Below, in pieces: positions 16,367 to 25,106 of a DNA stretch of 64,000 nucleotides (the first letter of the stretch is position 1; every line of letters starts with the position of its first letter). The translations under genes were made by a program, and so were the position numbers. The DNA is from Flavobacteriales bacterium (lineage in GTDB: Bacteria > Bacteroidota > Bacteroidia > Flavobacteriales_E > Vicingaceae): NCBI GenBank assembly GCA_020853105.1, contig JADYZM010000019.1, positions 62,001-126,000 of the forward strand, in the 5' to 3' direction. The notes beneath the pieces were generated by a model. The model saw nothing but the letters and a program-made list of their open reading frames with translations. It was not told the origin of the DNA and searched no databases.

Positions 16367-17158
16367 TTATTTCTCTTTTTCTATTTTCTCCAATAACTTT
16401 TTAACTTGTAACAAATCAAAAGTATCTTCCAAAAGCAAATCTCTACGCAATGGTATTTGTTCTGCTTTTTCCAAAATTAATTTTGATTCTCTAATCCTTT
16501 TTACTTCGTATAAAAATTCGGCATAGTAATACAAATTGGAAATAGATTTTGGATTTACAGACAGTGCTTTTTTCAAATAGATTTCTGCATTTTTTTTTGA
16601 TGGCCAAGTGAGTATTATTGGAATGTATGGAGCTTTATAATTCATTACACCCAAAATTTTGAATGCCGCTCCGTCAAAAAATAATGAATCGAGTTTTAAC
16701 AATTTTTCTGAACTTGATTTCATCTTGGAAACCAGTCCTTCTTTAGCTGCAGCAACAGCACCTTTGGATTCAGCATATTTTCCTAAATTTCCGATATACC
16801 AAAAAAGAATTTCTGCATCTAGAGGATATTTGCGAATAGCTTCTTCACCTAAAATTTTACCTTCCCAGTATAATTTATTCTGTTCGGCTTTAGATGAAGA
16901 AGCAAAAGAGGCTTTGTAATTTATACTTTTTAATAAAAAAACATACGATGATTTATTATCGGCTTTGGAATGAAGAGCAGAATAAAAGTGAGTTATTGCT
17001 TTTGAAATATTTACCGAATCGGCTTTTAATCCTTTGTGGTTTTCGGCTCTAAGTTTAAAATACTCCATACCCAATTGAAAGCTGGATTGGGCATTACTAA
17101 AACTCAATCCATTTAAAATGAAAACAACAACTAAGTATCTGGTTAAGATTAAGTGCAT
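16367..17158 (-). CDS. Exported tetratricopeptide-like protein
   Basis: 263-residue protein with a cleavable signal (YLVVVFILNGLSFSNAQS) and an all-helical remainder of TPR-like pairs: FQLGMEYFKLRAENH near 27, ITHFYSALHSKADNK near 60, LLKLDSLFFDGAAFKILGVM near 155, EIYLKKALSVNPKSISNLYY near 185, and AEFLYEVKRIRESKLILEKA near 207. TPR proteins act as protein scaffolds; the partner is not indicated. The location is likely periplasmic. The gene stands alone, convergent with the glycosyltransferase gene. I do not recognise a more specific family. Confidence 0.7.
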   Translation of the reverse strand: MHLILTRYLVVVFILNGLSFSNAQSSFQLGMEYFKLRAENHKGLKADSVNISKAITHFYSALHSKADNKSSYVFLLKSINYKASFASSSKAEQNKLYWEGKILGEEAIRKYPLDAEILFWYIGNLGKYAESKGAVAAAKEGLVSKMKSSSEKLLKLDSLFFDGAAFKILGVMNYKAPYIPIILTWPSKKNAEIYLKKALSVNPKSISNLYYYAEFLYEVKRIRESKLILEKAEQIPLRRDLLLEDTFDLLQVKKLLEKIEKEK

Positions 17159-17256
17159 TTATTTCAAAATTAACTTGAAAATTCTATATTAACTCTTTTA
17201 TCTTGAAATAGAGTTAATTAAAATGAGGAAACTTGTTTCAGAAAAGGTACCCTTTT

Positions 17257-20200
17257 TCACGACCTCAATTTACGTAATTTTCCTTTCAAGTTTTCAGAAA
17301 TTAGATACATCGCTGGTATTAAGACTAAGGTTAAAAAAGTAGTAAACGTTAGTCCAAAAATTATTGTCCATGACATCGGACCCCAGAATACCACATTATC
17401 TCCGCCAAAATATATTTGTGGATCTAGTTCAGTAAAAAGTGTGAAAAAATCAATATTCATTCCAACAGCTAGAGGAACTAATCCTAAAACCGTAGTAATT
17501 GCAGTTAACAATACTGGTCTAAGTCTTGTTTTTCCTGCAATAATCAATGCTTTACGAATTTCTTCAGTTGGCAAACTTTCTTTTTCAGTTAAGCCAAGCT
17601 CATTTTTCTTATCTTCCATCAGCAATTTTGAATAATCTATCAAAACAATGGCATTATTTACAACAATACCAGCTAATGAAATAATACCAATCATAGTCAT
17701 CATAACAACAAAGTCCATTTGAAACACAACCAGTCCAAGCAACACCCCTATCAAACTAAACACTACCGTTGTTACAATAATCACAGGTGCAGAAACAGAA
17801 TTAAATTGTGCAACAATGATTAGGAAAATCAAGAAAATAGCAATCATGAGTGCAGAGCTTAAAAACTTCATTTCTTTGGCTTGATCTTCTTGTTGACCGG
17901 TAAATTTCCACGAGTGATTTTCATTTACTTTATATCCACTCAACGATTCTTTGATGTCCGAAACAACTTCATTTGCATTGTAATTTTCTAACACATTTGA
18001 TTGAAGGGTAACCACACGCTTTTGGTCTTTTCTGTTGATTGAACTGTATGTTGAGGTTTTTTGGGTTGATGCAACAGCAGAAATAGGCACTTGAACAATC
18101 CTACCTGTAGAAGGGTCTCTGAAAGTAATTAATTGATCCATAATTTTTTCTTCGTCATAGCGAGAGACATCATTCATTCGTAGAATAATTTTATAGTCAT
18201 CTTCCCCTTCTTTGTATCTTGAAATTTCTTTTCCAAATAATGCAGTTCGTACAGCCATACCAATTTGAGCAGTTGAAAGGTTAAGTCTTCTGGCTTTTTG
18301 TCTATCAATATTTATTAATAACTCCGGTTTTCCGGTTTGAATATTTAGTTTTAATTCTTCGATGCCCGGTATATTTTTTTGATTGATAAATTGCTTCATT
18401 TTTTCTGCATCATCAATGAGTAATTCATAATCATCACCGGCAATTTCAATATTTATTGGTTTTCCTGTTGGGGGTCCCGCTGCATCTTTATCTACGGTAA
18501 TTTGGGCTCCGGGAATGTTTGATAATAAATGTCTTAAATCATTCATTATCTCATTTGTGCTTACTCCGTTTCTTTCATTGAATGGTACAAAAGAAACCGT
18601 AATTCTGGCTTTCTCCGGCGATTCTCCCATAGACACACCTTGAGCAGGGTCTGAGGTGCCCTCGCCCACTTGTCCAATTAACGATTCTACAATAAACTCT
18701 CTGGATAATTTTTCTCCCTTAACATTAATTTCTTCTTTAAAGTAGTTCATCACTTTATTTTCTACTTCAATAGCCAATCGGTTAGTAGATTCTATATCAG
18801 TTCCAATAGGTTGCTCTATGAAAATATTCAAATAATTCGGCATATTCACAGGGAAAAACTGAACTTTTGGTGTGGCTACTCCCATTAAAATGAATGAAAA
18901 TATAAGAAGAGCAAATGTTCCAAGAAGTAAGTTTCTAGGATTTTTTCTTGCCAATACCCCTGTTAAAAATCTTTCATAAAAATTATCCAGTTTGGGCAGC
19001 ATGTTGGCTTGAAAATATTTTGTAGCAGGATTGTAGAAATATGTAGTTGTTAAAATTGTTAATCCTGCGGCTGTAAACAAATTTCCAATTCCCATTGACC
19101 AAAAGATACTAATAATTAATCCAACAAAAATGAATCCAAGTGAAATTGTCATAATTTTCTTTTTGTTCGATGGTTTTTCTTCAAGTTGTAGAAAAGTTGC
19201 TGTCATAACAGGATTTATAATCAATGCGACAAACAACGAAGAGCCAAGAACAATAATTAAGGTAATAGGTAAATACCTCATGAATTCTCCCATTAACCCA
19301 GGCCATAGAGCCAATGGAATGAATGCAGCCAACGTGGTTGCTGTAGATGAAATCACAGGCCAAGCAATTTCACCTGCACCATAAATACTAGCTTTTGACA
19401 ATGATTTACCTTCGCTGTGGAATCTGTATATATTTTCAACGATGACAATTCCATTATCAACCAACATACCAAGAGCCAAAACCAATGAAAATAACACCAT
19501 CATATTCAGCGTTACTCCCATTGCGTGAAGAATCATGAACGACATAAACATGGATAATGGAATTGCTGTTCCAACAAACATAGCGTTTCTTAATCCCATA
19601 AAAAACAACAAAACTCCAATTACTAATAACATACCGAAAATAATACTGTTCTCAAGCTCACTCACTTGTGTTCTAGTTTTTTCGGATTGGTCGCTAGTTA
19701 TTGTTACAGATAAATTTTCTGGAAATTGCGTTTTTTTCAAATCGGCTATAATTTGATTAACCGCATCAGAAACCTCAATGAGGTTCTCTCCACTTCTTTT
19801 AAACACATCACACATAACAACCGGCTTTCCAAATTCACGTGCATAAGAGGTTCTGTCTTTCCCTTCGAAGCTGACATCAGCAATATCTCTCAGATAAACT
19901 ATTTCTTGTTTTTCTTGTTTTACGATTAAATTTTCAACGTCTTTCCAGTTTTTAAAATCTCCTACTGTTCTTACACTTCTTTTAATATCATCAACTAAAA
20001 TATCGCCTCCGGAAATGGTCATGTTTTCATAAGCAACAGCATTTTCAATGTCATGAAAGCTAATATTCATACTTTCCATTTTCTGAACATCAACCTTAAT
20101 TTTCACTTCTTTTTCTTGTGTTCCTCTAATGTCAACCTTAGTTACTTGCGGAAGTGCTTCGATTTTATCTTCAATCATTTCTGCATAATCTTCAAGCATT

Positions 20201-20688
20201 TTTGATGAAAAATCTCCCGACAAATTCACATTCATTATCGGTGTTAGCTCAGAAAAATTTAATTCAAAAATATTAGGATCCATTGGTAAGTCTGAAGGAA
20301 AATCAGGATCGCTCTTGGCTTTATCAACGGCATCTTTAACTTTTTGTAATGCTTTTTCCGGACTGATGCTAAAATCAAATACAACTCGGATTGTTGAATA
20401 TCCCTGAATTGAATTCGAAGTCATTTTGTCTATACCTGTAATTGTTTTTATTTCTTTTTCAATTGGACGGGTAATCAATTTTTCAATATCAACAGGTGAA
20501 TTACCGGGGTATGCTGTACCCACATATATTTCAGGTGTTATCACCTCAGGAAAAGCCTCTCTTGGCATAGAGACATAAGATATCAATCCGGCAATCAGAA
20601 TGATAAAAGTAATTACATATACCGTAGTTTTATTTTTAACTGCGAGTGTTGTTAAACCAAACTCAATCAATCTATTTTTTTCTTCCAT
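17257..20688 (-). CDS. RND-family efflux permease
   Basis: 1143-residue inner-membrane RND transporter (AcrB/MexB-type superfamily), the proton-driven pump of a tripartite efflux system. Visible are the first membrane helix after residue 18, the porter-domain start MPREAFPEVITPEIYVGTAY, GMLVDNGIVIVENIYR (TM4 segment with the conserved Asp), the second half beginning near NPRNLLLGTF, and a late GIVVNNAIVLIDYSKL (TM10). The length is about 80-100 residues above E. coli AcrB, mostly loops between the halves. Substrate (drug, bile, metal) is not deducible. It is the last gene of a TetR-TolC-adaptor-pump operon, 32 nt after the adaptor gene. Confidence 0.93.
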   Translation of the reverse strand: MEEKNRLIEFGLTTLAVKNKTTVYVITFIILIAGLISYVSMPREAFPEVITPEIYVGTAYPGNSPVDIEKLITRPIEKEIKTITGIDKMTSNSIQGYSTIRVVFDFSISPEKALQKVKDAVDKAKSDPDFPSDLPMDPNIFELNFSELTPIMNVNLSGDFSSKMLEDYAEMIEDKIEALPQVTKVDIRGTQEKEVKIKVDVQKMESMNISFHDIENAVAYENMTISGGDILVDDIKRSVRTVGDFKNWKDVENLIVKQEKQEIVYLRDIADVSFEGKDRTSYAREFGKPVVMCDVFKRSGENLIEVSDAVNQIIADLKKTQFPENLSVTITSDQSEKTRTQVSELENSIIFGMLLVIGVLLFFMGLRNAMFVGTAIPLSMFMSFMILHAMGVTLNMMVLFSLVLALGMLVDNGIVIVENIYRFHSEGKSLSKASIYGAGEIAWPVISSTATTLAAFIPLALWPGLMGEFMRYLPITLIIVLGSSLFVALIINPVMTATFLQLEEKPSNKKKIMTISLGFIFVGLIISIFWSMGIGNLFTAAGLTILTTTYFYNPATKYFQANMLPKLDNFYERFLTGVLARKNPRNLLLGTFALLIFSFILMGVATPKVQFFPVNMPNYLNIFIEQPIGTDIESTNRLAIEVENKVMNYFKEEINVKGEKLSREFIVESLIGQVGEGTSDPAQGVSMGESPEKARITVSFVPFNERNGVSTNEIMNDLRHLLSNIPGAQITVDKDAAGPPTGKPINIEIAGDDYELLIDDAEKMKQFINQKNIPGIEELKLNIQTGKPELLINIDRQKARRLNLSTAQIGMAVRTALFGKEISRYKEGEDDYKIILRMNDVSRYDEEKIMDQLITFRDPSTGRIVQVPISAVASTQKTSTYSSINRKDQKRVVTLQSNVLENYNANEVVSDIKESLSGYKVNENHSWKFTGQQEDQAKEMKFLSSALMIAIFLIFLIIVAQFNSVSAPVIIVTTVVFSLIGVLLGLVVFQMDFVVMMTMIGIISLAGIVVNNAIVLIDYSKLLMEDKKNELGLTEKESLPTEEIRKALIIAGKTRLRPVLLTAITTVLGLVPLAVGMNIDFFTLFTELDPQIYFGGDNVVFWGPMSWTIIFGLTFTTFLTLVLIPAMYLISENLKGKLRKLRS

Positions 20689-20720
20689 CTTTAATTTTTC
20701 TTGAATGTTCTTCTATCAGA

Positions 20721-21884
20721 CTATTTATCTAAAGTTGAAATCGGTTCAGCTTCTTCATTAATAATTTCAACATAATCTCCATCGTTTACACTTCGAGAGC
20801 CCTTGTCAATATATATTTCACCTCCTTGAAGTCCTTCATAAACAATAGTTTGGTTGTTGAATGACCGTCCAACTTTTATAATCACTTTTTTCACCAAACT
20901 TTTACCTGAATTTGAATTAACAATATAAACGTAATCGTTGCCCTTACGGTCTTGTTGAACTAAACTGGCAGGAAGTACAACAGCTGAGTCAGCAGTATAA
21001 TCACGAACGGCAATATCTGCAATCATATTTGGTTTCAAATCTGCTTTTATGCCAGTTAAATCAATATAAATTTTAAAAGAACGGTTGTGAGGGTTTATAA
21101 AATCAGCAACTCTTTTTACTTTGGTTTGAAATTCCTGCCCTATATTTGGGAATGTTACATTTACTAATGTTCCTTCCTTTAATACCCCAACGTATCTCTC
21201 GGAAACATCAGCTTTTATATACGTTTCATTGTAGTTTATAACTCTAGCAACCGGAAATGATGGAGCGGCTGCTTCACCTAATTTGGGCAAAATTTCGTCA
21301 ACAAACCCTGAAATAGGAGATTTAACAACATACATATCTATCTGTTGCTTAATGGTTTTTATTTTAAGTTCTAGTGCTTCTTTATTATTTTTAGCTTGCA
21401 AATACTGCACTTCAGACCCAATTTTTTCTTTCCATAATCGTTCTTGTTTTTCGTATATATCCTTGGCTAATTTATGTTGAGATTCAACCTCTGTTAATGT
21501 TGAATTTAAAACATCAGACTCCAACTTCATGATGATATCACCTTGGTTAACAGCACTCCCTTCCTTAACCAAAATTGAAGTAATTCTCCCCGGTGCTTCA
21601 GGATAAATTAAGGCATTTCCTGCTGTTTCAACAGCCCCCTGAATTTCAACAAAATGATTAAATGCTTTTACTTCAACCGTATTTGTTGTAACCAACTGCA
21701 ATCGTGTTGTTGTGTCGGCAGCCATTATTTGCTGGTCAATCAAAACAATTTGTGCTGCAATGTCATCATACAACGTTTTGAGCGAATCTTTTGTTTGCTT
21801 GAGTTCAGAAAGGCTATCATTATTTTTTGTTCCACATGAGTAGATTATAATTCCGGCACTGATTAATACTAATTTGGTTTTCAT
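20721..21884 (-). CDS. Efflux RND periplasmic adaptor (membrane fusion) lipoprotein
   Basis: 387-residue HlyD/AcrA-type adaptor. The signal ends in a lipobox IIIYSCG with Cys17, so it is anchored by lipid. A helical segment (SLSELKQTKDSLKTLYDD) precedes the main body; the lipoyl/barrel-sandwich half appears as GRITSILVKEGSAVNQGDII, then the alpha-hairpin (SQHKLAKDIYEKQERLWKEK), the second half VVKSPISGFVDEILPKLGEA, and a beta-barrel with KPNMIADIAV. It bridges the RND pump and the TolC channel encoded on either side. The spacing is 22 nt after the tolC-like gene, consistent with one transcript. Confidence 0.93.
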   Translation of the reverse strand: MKTKLVLISAGIIIYSCGTKNNDSLSELKQTKDSLKTLYDDIAAQIVLIDQQIMAADTTTRLQLVTTNTVEVKAFNHFVEIQGAVETAGNALIYPEAPGRITSILVKEGSAVNQGDIIMKLESDVLNSTLTEVESQHKLAKDIYEKQERLWKEKIGSEVQYLQAKNNKEALELKIKTIKQQIDMYVVKSPISGFVDEILPKLGEAAAPSFPVARVINYNETYIKADVSERYVGVLKEGTLVNVTFPNIGQEFQTKVKRVADFINPHNRSFKIYIDLTGIKADLKPNMIADIAVRDYTADSAVVLPASLVQQDRKGNDYVYIVNSNSGKSLVKKVIIKVGRSFNNQTIVYEGLQGGEIYIDKGSRSVNDGDYVEIINEEAEPISTLDK

Positions 21885-21906
21885 TTCTTATATAATTTTC
21901 TATTGA

Positions 21907-23244
21907 TTATTTTGTTCCAATTGCTTTTTTAAGTTCTGAACTTGAATTGAATAAATCCAGAAGTGATTTTATGTATTTTGCTTGAGTTTCTAGATATTGT
22001 GTTTGTGATTGAGTCATTTCCATACTAGAAATCATTCCTTCTGTATATTTTCGAGTAGAATTGTTGTTGATTTTTTCTGCAATACCCAATCCTTCTTTTT
22101 GATTGAGGTAAACACTATAAGAGGTTGTGTAATCTGATTTAGCTTTTTGAACTTTTAGTTTTAAGCCTTGTTCAACTTGAATGCTGTTTGCTTTAGCTTT
22201 TTCATATTCCAATCGAGCCTGTCCCATTTTTGCCAATCTCATTCCACCGGAAATTATGGGTAGTTTTATTGAAATTCCCCATAAGGTTGACGGATACCAT
22301 TTATCGCCATTGGTTAATTCGATTTTATCACCCATATTTTGTTGTTGATGCGTAAAAAATGCAGCAATTGAAGGGGCAAATGCATATTTTTCTTTTCTGA
22401 GATTTAATTTCATCAAGCTCTCATTTACTTTTATCAATTGAAAATCGACATTATTATCTACCTTATACTCTTTTGATAAAACATCTTCAGCACTAACTTC
22501 TCCCAAAAGCATTTCAATATTGTCAGACAACAGTATTTTTGTATCTAACTCTAATCCCATCTGAAATTTTAAAAAATTTAATGCAATTTCTTTTTGGCGG
22601 TTGGCTTCAGCCAACGAGTTTAAAATGTTTTTGTGAGTAAGTTGCAATTGGTCAACATGTTGTTCTTCAACAAATCCTTCTTTAAATGTTTTTTTGGTCT
22701 CTTCGAGTAGTTTCTCTGTTGATGTAGCTATTTTCTGTAATATGCCCTTATTTTCTTCTGCAACCAAACATAAATAGTAGGCTTGAGCTATTTCTTCACG
22801 AACAGTTACTTCCGTTTTTTCTAAGTTTTTTTCTGCAAAACTTTTATATGTTCGTGAGGCTTGTAACCCCACAATATAGGAACCGTCAAAGAGTAATTGA
22901 GAAGCATTTAATCGAGCAGTTGTGTTATAATCTGTCCCGAATTTTAATTCAGCATATTGGTCTTTGGGGGCTCTTGGGTCAAAAACATTTGCCGGAATTA
23001 AACTAACCGGTAATTCCAAGAAATTTTGAAATTGTGCTTCAGCACTTACGTGTGGCAATCCTATGCCCGTAGTTTCCATCACTTTTTTCTTGGCTATTAA
23101 TACATCTTTTTCTGCATTTACTCTGTTGTAGTTGTTCTTCAACGCATATTCTTGTGCTTGTTTTAATGTAAATGTTTGCTCATTTTGTGAAAACAGTTGT
23201 CCTAAACCCAACGTAGTACATAATAACAGTGTTACGAATTTCAT
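21907..23244 (-). CDS. TolC-family outer-membrane efflux channel
   Basis: 445-residue outer-membrane protein with a signal peptide (VTLLLCTTLGLGQLFSQ) and the internally repeated structure of TolC proteins: FTLKQAQEYALKNNYNRVNA at the start of the first repeat, and the second-half helices near SIQVEQGLKLKVQKAKSDYT through SSMEMTQSQTQYLETQAKYI. Long amphipathic helices and TSYSVYLNQ-type segments form the periplasmic tunnel. It is encoded 5 nt after the TetR gene and upstream of the adaptor and pump, so it is the dedicated exit duct of this system. Confidence 0.92.
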   Translation of the reverse strand: MKFVTLLLCTTLGLGQLFSQNEQTFTLKQAQEYALKNNYNRVNAEKDVLIAKKKVMETTGIGLPHVSAEAQFQNFLELPVSLIPANVFDPRAPKDQYAELKFGTDYNTTARLNASQLLFDGSYIVGLQASRTYKSFAEKNLEKTEVTVREEIAQAYYLCLVAEENKGILQKIATSTEKLLEETKKTFKEGFVEEQHVDQLQLTHKNILNSLAEANRQKEIALNFLKFQMGLELDTKILLSDNIEMLLGEVSAEDVLSKEYKVDNNVDFQLIKVNESLMKLNLRKEKYAFAPSIAAFFTHQQQNMGDKIELTNGDKWYPSTLWGISIKLPIISGGMRLAKMGQARLEYEKAKANSIQVEQGLKLKVQKAKSDYTTSYSVYLNQKEGLGIAEKINNNSTRKYTEGMISSMEMTQSQTQYLETQAKYIKSLLDLFNSSSELKKAIGTK

Positions 23245-23249
23245 TCTCG

Positions 23250-23873
23250 TTAAAAATTTAATTTTTCGTCTATCAATTTTTTCTGTAAATATTTCAATCC
23301 TTTATCGCTTGCGATACCTCTAATGTGATATCCGGCAATTTCAATATACAACTCTTCAAATGATTTTTTGGCAAGAAGAAAAAAATCAGGTTCAAACATT
23401 TTGTCAACCAAACCGATATATATTTTTGCAACTATTTCAGCGTTAATGGTTTCTCTATAAAGTCCTTCAGATTTTCCTTTCTCAATGTTGTCTTTTACCA
23501 CTTCCAATATTGTACAATATTTATGATTCTCAATTTCTTTCCATGCTTCAGGAAAATATTTTTGTAAATCAAAAAGTACAGCAGGTTGAATTTTTTGAAA
23601 TTTCATACCGATGTGCACATTTATCAGTAACATTTCATCAATTGCATTCCCATTTATTTTTTGATATTCACAAAGCATTTTATTCTCCATGTTTATCATT
23701 AAATCAATGCATTGTTTAACCAAATCTTTTTTATCGGTGGTAATTTGGTATAAAGTTTTTTTGGATATTCCTAAATTGCGAGAAATATCATCCATAGTAA
23801 GGCTCTTAATTCCGAATTTCATAAACAATTCAGAAATAGAAATTAGTAATAATTCTTTTTCTTGGGTTTCCAT
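23250..23873 (-). CDS. TetR/AcrR-family regulator of the efflux operon
   Basis: 207-residue repressor-type protein. The N-terminal helix-turn-helix covers about 10-55 (ISELFMKFGIKSLTMDDISR, then NLGISKKTLYQ as recognition part), followed by an all-helical ligand-binding domain. It is the first gene of the operon tetR-tolC-adaptor-pump with a 5-nt gap to tolC, so it should control its own transcript. Directly upstream is a promoter-like TACTTTTG box (23878-23885, minus sense) and a 17-bp inverted repeat (23893-23940) that is its probable operator. The inducer is unknown. Confidence 0.92.
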   Translation of the reverse strand: METQEKELLLISISELFMKFGIKSLTMDDISRNLGISKKTLYQITTDKKDLVKQCIDLMINMENKMLCEYQKINGNAIDEMLLINVHIGMKFQKIQPAVLFDLQKYFPEAWKEIENHKYCTILEVVKDNIEKGKSEGLYRETINAEIVAKIYIGLVDKMFEPDFFLLAKKSFEELYIEIAGYHIRGIASDKGLKYLQKKLIDEKLNF

Positions 23874-23892
23874 GATGCAAAAGTAAAAACAA

Positions 23893-23940
23893 AATAAACT
23901 TTGGAAACATTTTAAACCATATTTGTTTCCAAAGTTTATT
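23893..23940. promoter_or_regulatory. Large inverted-repeat operator upstream of the TetR-efflux operon
   Basis: Arms AATAAACTTTGGAAACA (23893-23909) and TGTTTCCAAAGTTTATT (23924-23940) are perfectly complementary over 17 bp, with a 14-nt spacer. The left arm begins 8 nt upstream of the TACTTTTG -7-like box at 23878-23885 (minus sense), so it covers the place of the -33 element, and the tetR ATG is at 23873. A protein bound here would block transcription. TetR dimers normally bind inverted repeats with the core of each half such as TTTGGAAAC. Binding is inferred, not shown. Confidence 0.75.
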
Positions 23941-24031
23941 CAAATTCTTTCAACTAATTGATATTGTGTGATATAAAATTTTTAATTGTTTTAAAAACAT
24001 AAAGAATTTTTAGTAAACTTGTTTTATATTT

Positions 24032-24595
24032 ATGAAAATCAAATCCTTACTTTATATATTTTCTGTTTTACTAATTCACTGTTCTCCAAAAGAAATGAGT
24101 AAATTAATAGTTAATGATGCAGCAGGTTTTAATGGTGGGTTTGAAACCATTCAAAACAATTATCCTGTAAACTGGCAAATTTATGACGAACAAACTACAG
24201 AGAGTGGTAGTTTTACTATTTCAATTGATTCAACTCTCTTTTCTGAAGGGAAACAGTCTTTAAAATTTGATGTAAAAAACTGCGATTCAACGGGTGGTTG
24301 GCTATCTCCAGGAATTTCAAAAGAATGGCAGGTAAATCCGGGTGAAGCCTATTTGATAAGTTTTAACTACATAAATAATAATTCCTATTTTCAAGCCAGA
24401 ATTGGAGGAGTAACCCCTAAAAGTGGAAAACTAACTAATATAATAAAATCTGCTGAAAACTCTCCAGGGTGGAAAACAATTGAATATTCCTACACAATAC
24501 CTAAAGAAATGAATACTTTACGATTTGAATTGAATATTTTAAGTGCCGGTACATTTTGGGTTGATGACATTAAATTTGAAAAATTGAAACCCTAA
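24032..24595 (+). CDS. Putative lipoprotein with a carbohydrate-binding-like beta-sandwich
   Basis: 187-residue exported protein. The N-terminus MKIKSLLYIFSVLLIHCSPK ends in a lipobox-like LLIHC with Cys17. The remainder resembles a galactose-binding-like/CBM beta-sandwich: NGGFETIQNNYPVNWQIYD near the start (the GFE...W-N pattern of CBM4/9-type modules), SEGKQSLKFDV, and the closing FWVDDIKFEKL typical of these folds. No enzyme domain is attached. It stands between the efflux operator region and a small cytosolic gene, with no clear partner. Ligand unknown. Confidence 0.6.
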   Translation: MKIKSLLYIFSVLLIHCSPKEMSKLIVNDAAGFNGGFETIQNNYPVNWQIYDEQTTESGSFTISIDSTLFSEGKQSLKFDVKNCDSTGGWLSPGISKEWQVNPGEAYLISFNYINNNSYFQARIGGVTPKSGKLTNIIKSAENSPGWKTIEYSYTIPKEMNTLRFELNILSAGTFWVDDIKFEKLKP

Positions 24596-24667
24596 ATTTG
24601 TTATAATTTTATAGTTTAGATTTCACAAAAAAATAGTACTTTCAATAAAATTTTACAATTATTGGTA

Positions 24668-25090
24668 ATGGTAAAAGATGAAATACATAACAAACAGAAA
24701 GTGCATGTAAGTCCTGGTGCTTTTACCATTACTCTATTATCCAATGGAATAATTGAGGTAGATTGGAACGCAGATATTGGCGAAATTCAACTAAGTCACA
24801 TGAAAGAAATTGTAGAAATTGTGAAAGAATTTGGAAATGGTAAAAAAATGCCTATTTATGTAACCACACTCCCTTTCCTACAAATTACAATTGAAGCCAA
24901 ACAGTATGTAGCAACCGAAGAAAGTCAAAAATATACTCTTGCCAATGCTGTTCTTATTGATAATTTGGCTAAAAAACTGTTGTTTACATTTTTTATCAAT
25001 ATAAACAAACCAATTACACCAACCAAAGCATTTAAATCAAGAGAAGACGCTCATAAATGGCTTCTTAATCTCAAAAAAGAATCAAAATAG
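24668..25090 (+). CDS. Small STAS/SpoIIAA-like (DUF7793-type) protein of unknown function
   Basis: 140-residue cytosolic protein without signal or membrane segments. The alternating strands and helices (FTITLLSNGIIEVDWNADIG, LSHMKEIVEIVKEFGNGKK, PIYVTTLPFLQI, AVLIDNLAKKLLFTFFI, then FKSREDAHKWLLNL) fit the STAS/SpoIIAA-like fold described for small Bacteroidota proteins. The ending 'F-s-r-e-d-A--WL' is a family-like feature. An ATG at 24668 is preferred over a TTG six bases earlier. No operon partner is close on the plus strand. Function unknown; the fold assignment is tentative. Confidence 0.55.
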   Translation: MVKDEIHNKQKVHVSPGAFTITLLSNGIIEVDWNADIGEIQLSHMKEIVEIVKEFGNGKKMPIYVTTLPFLQITIEAKQYVATEESQKYTLANAVLIDNLAKKLLFTFFININKPITPTKAFKSREDAHKWLLNLKKESK

Positions 25091-25106
25091 CCGGGAATTA
25101 TTTTGA

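Noticed and set aside
17188-17218. Inverted repeat ATTAACTCT/AGAGTTAAT downstream of the RND pump
   Set aside because: Weak stem without a following T run on either strand; could be chance in AT-rich DNA.
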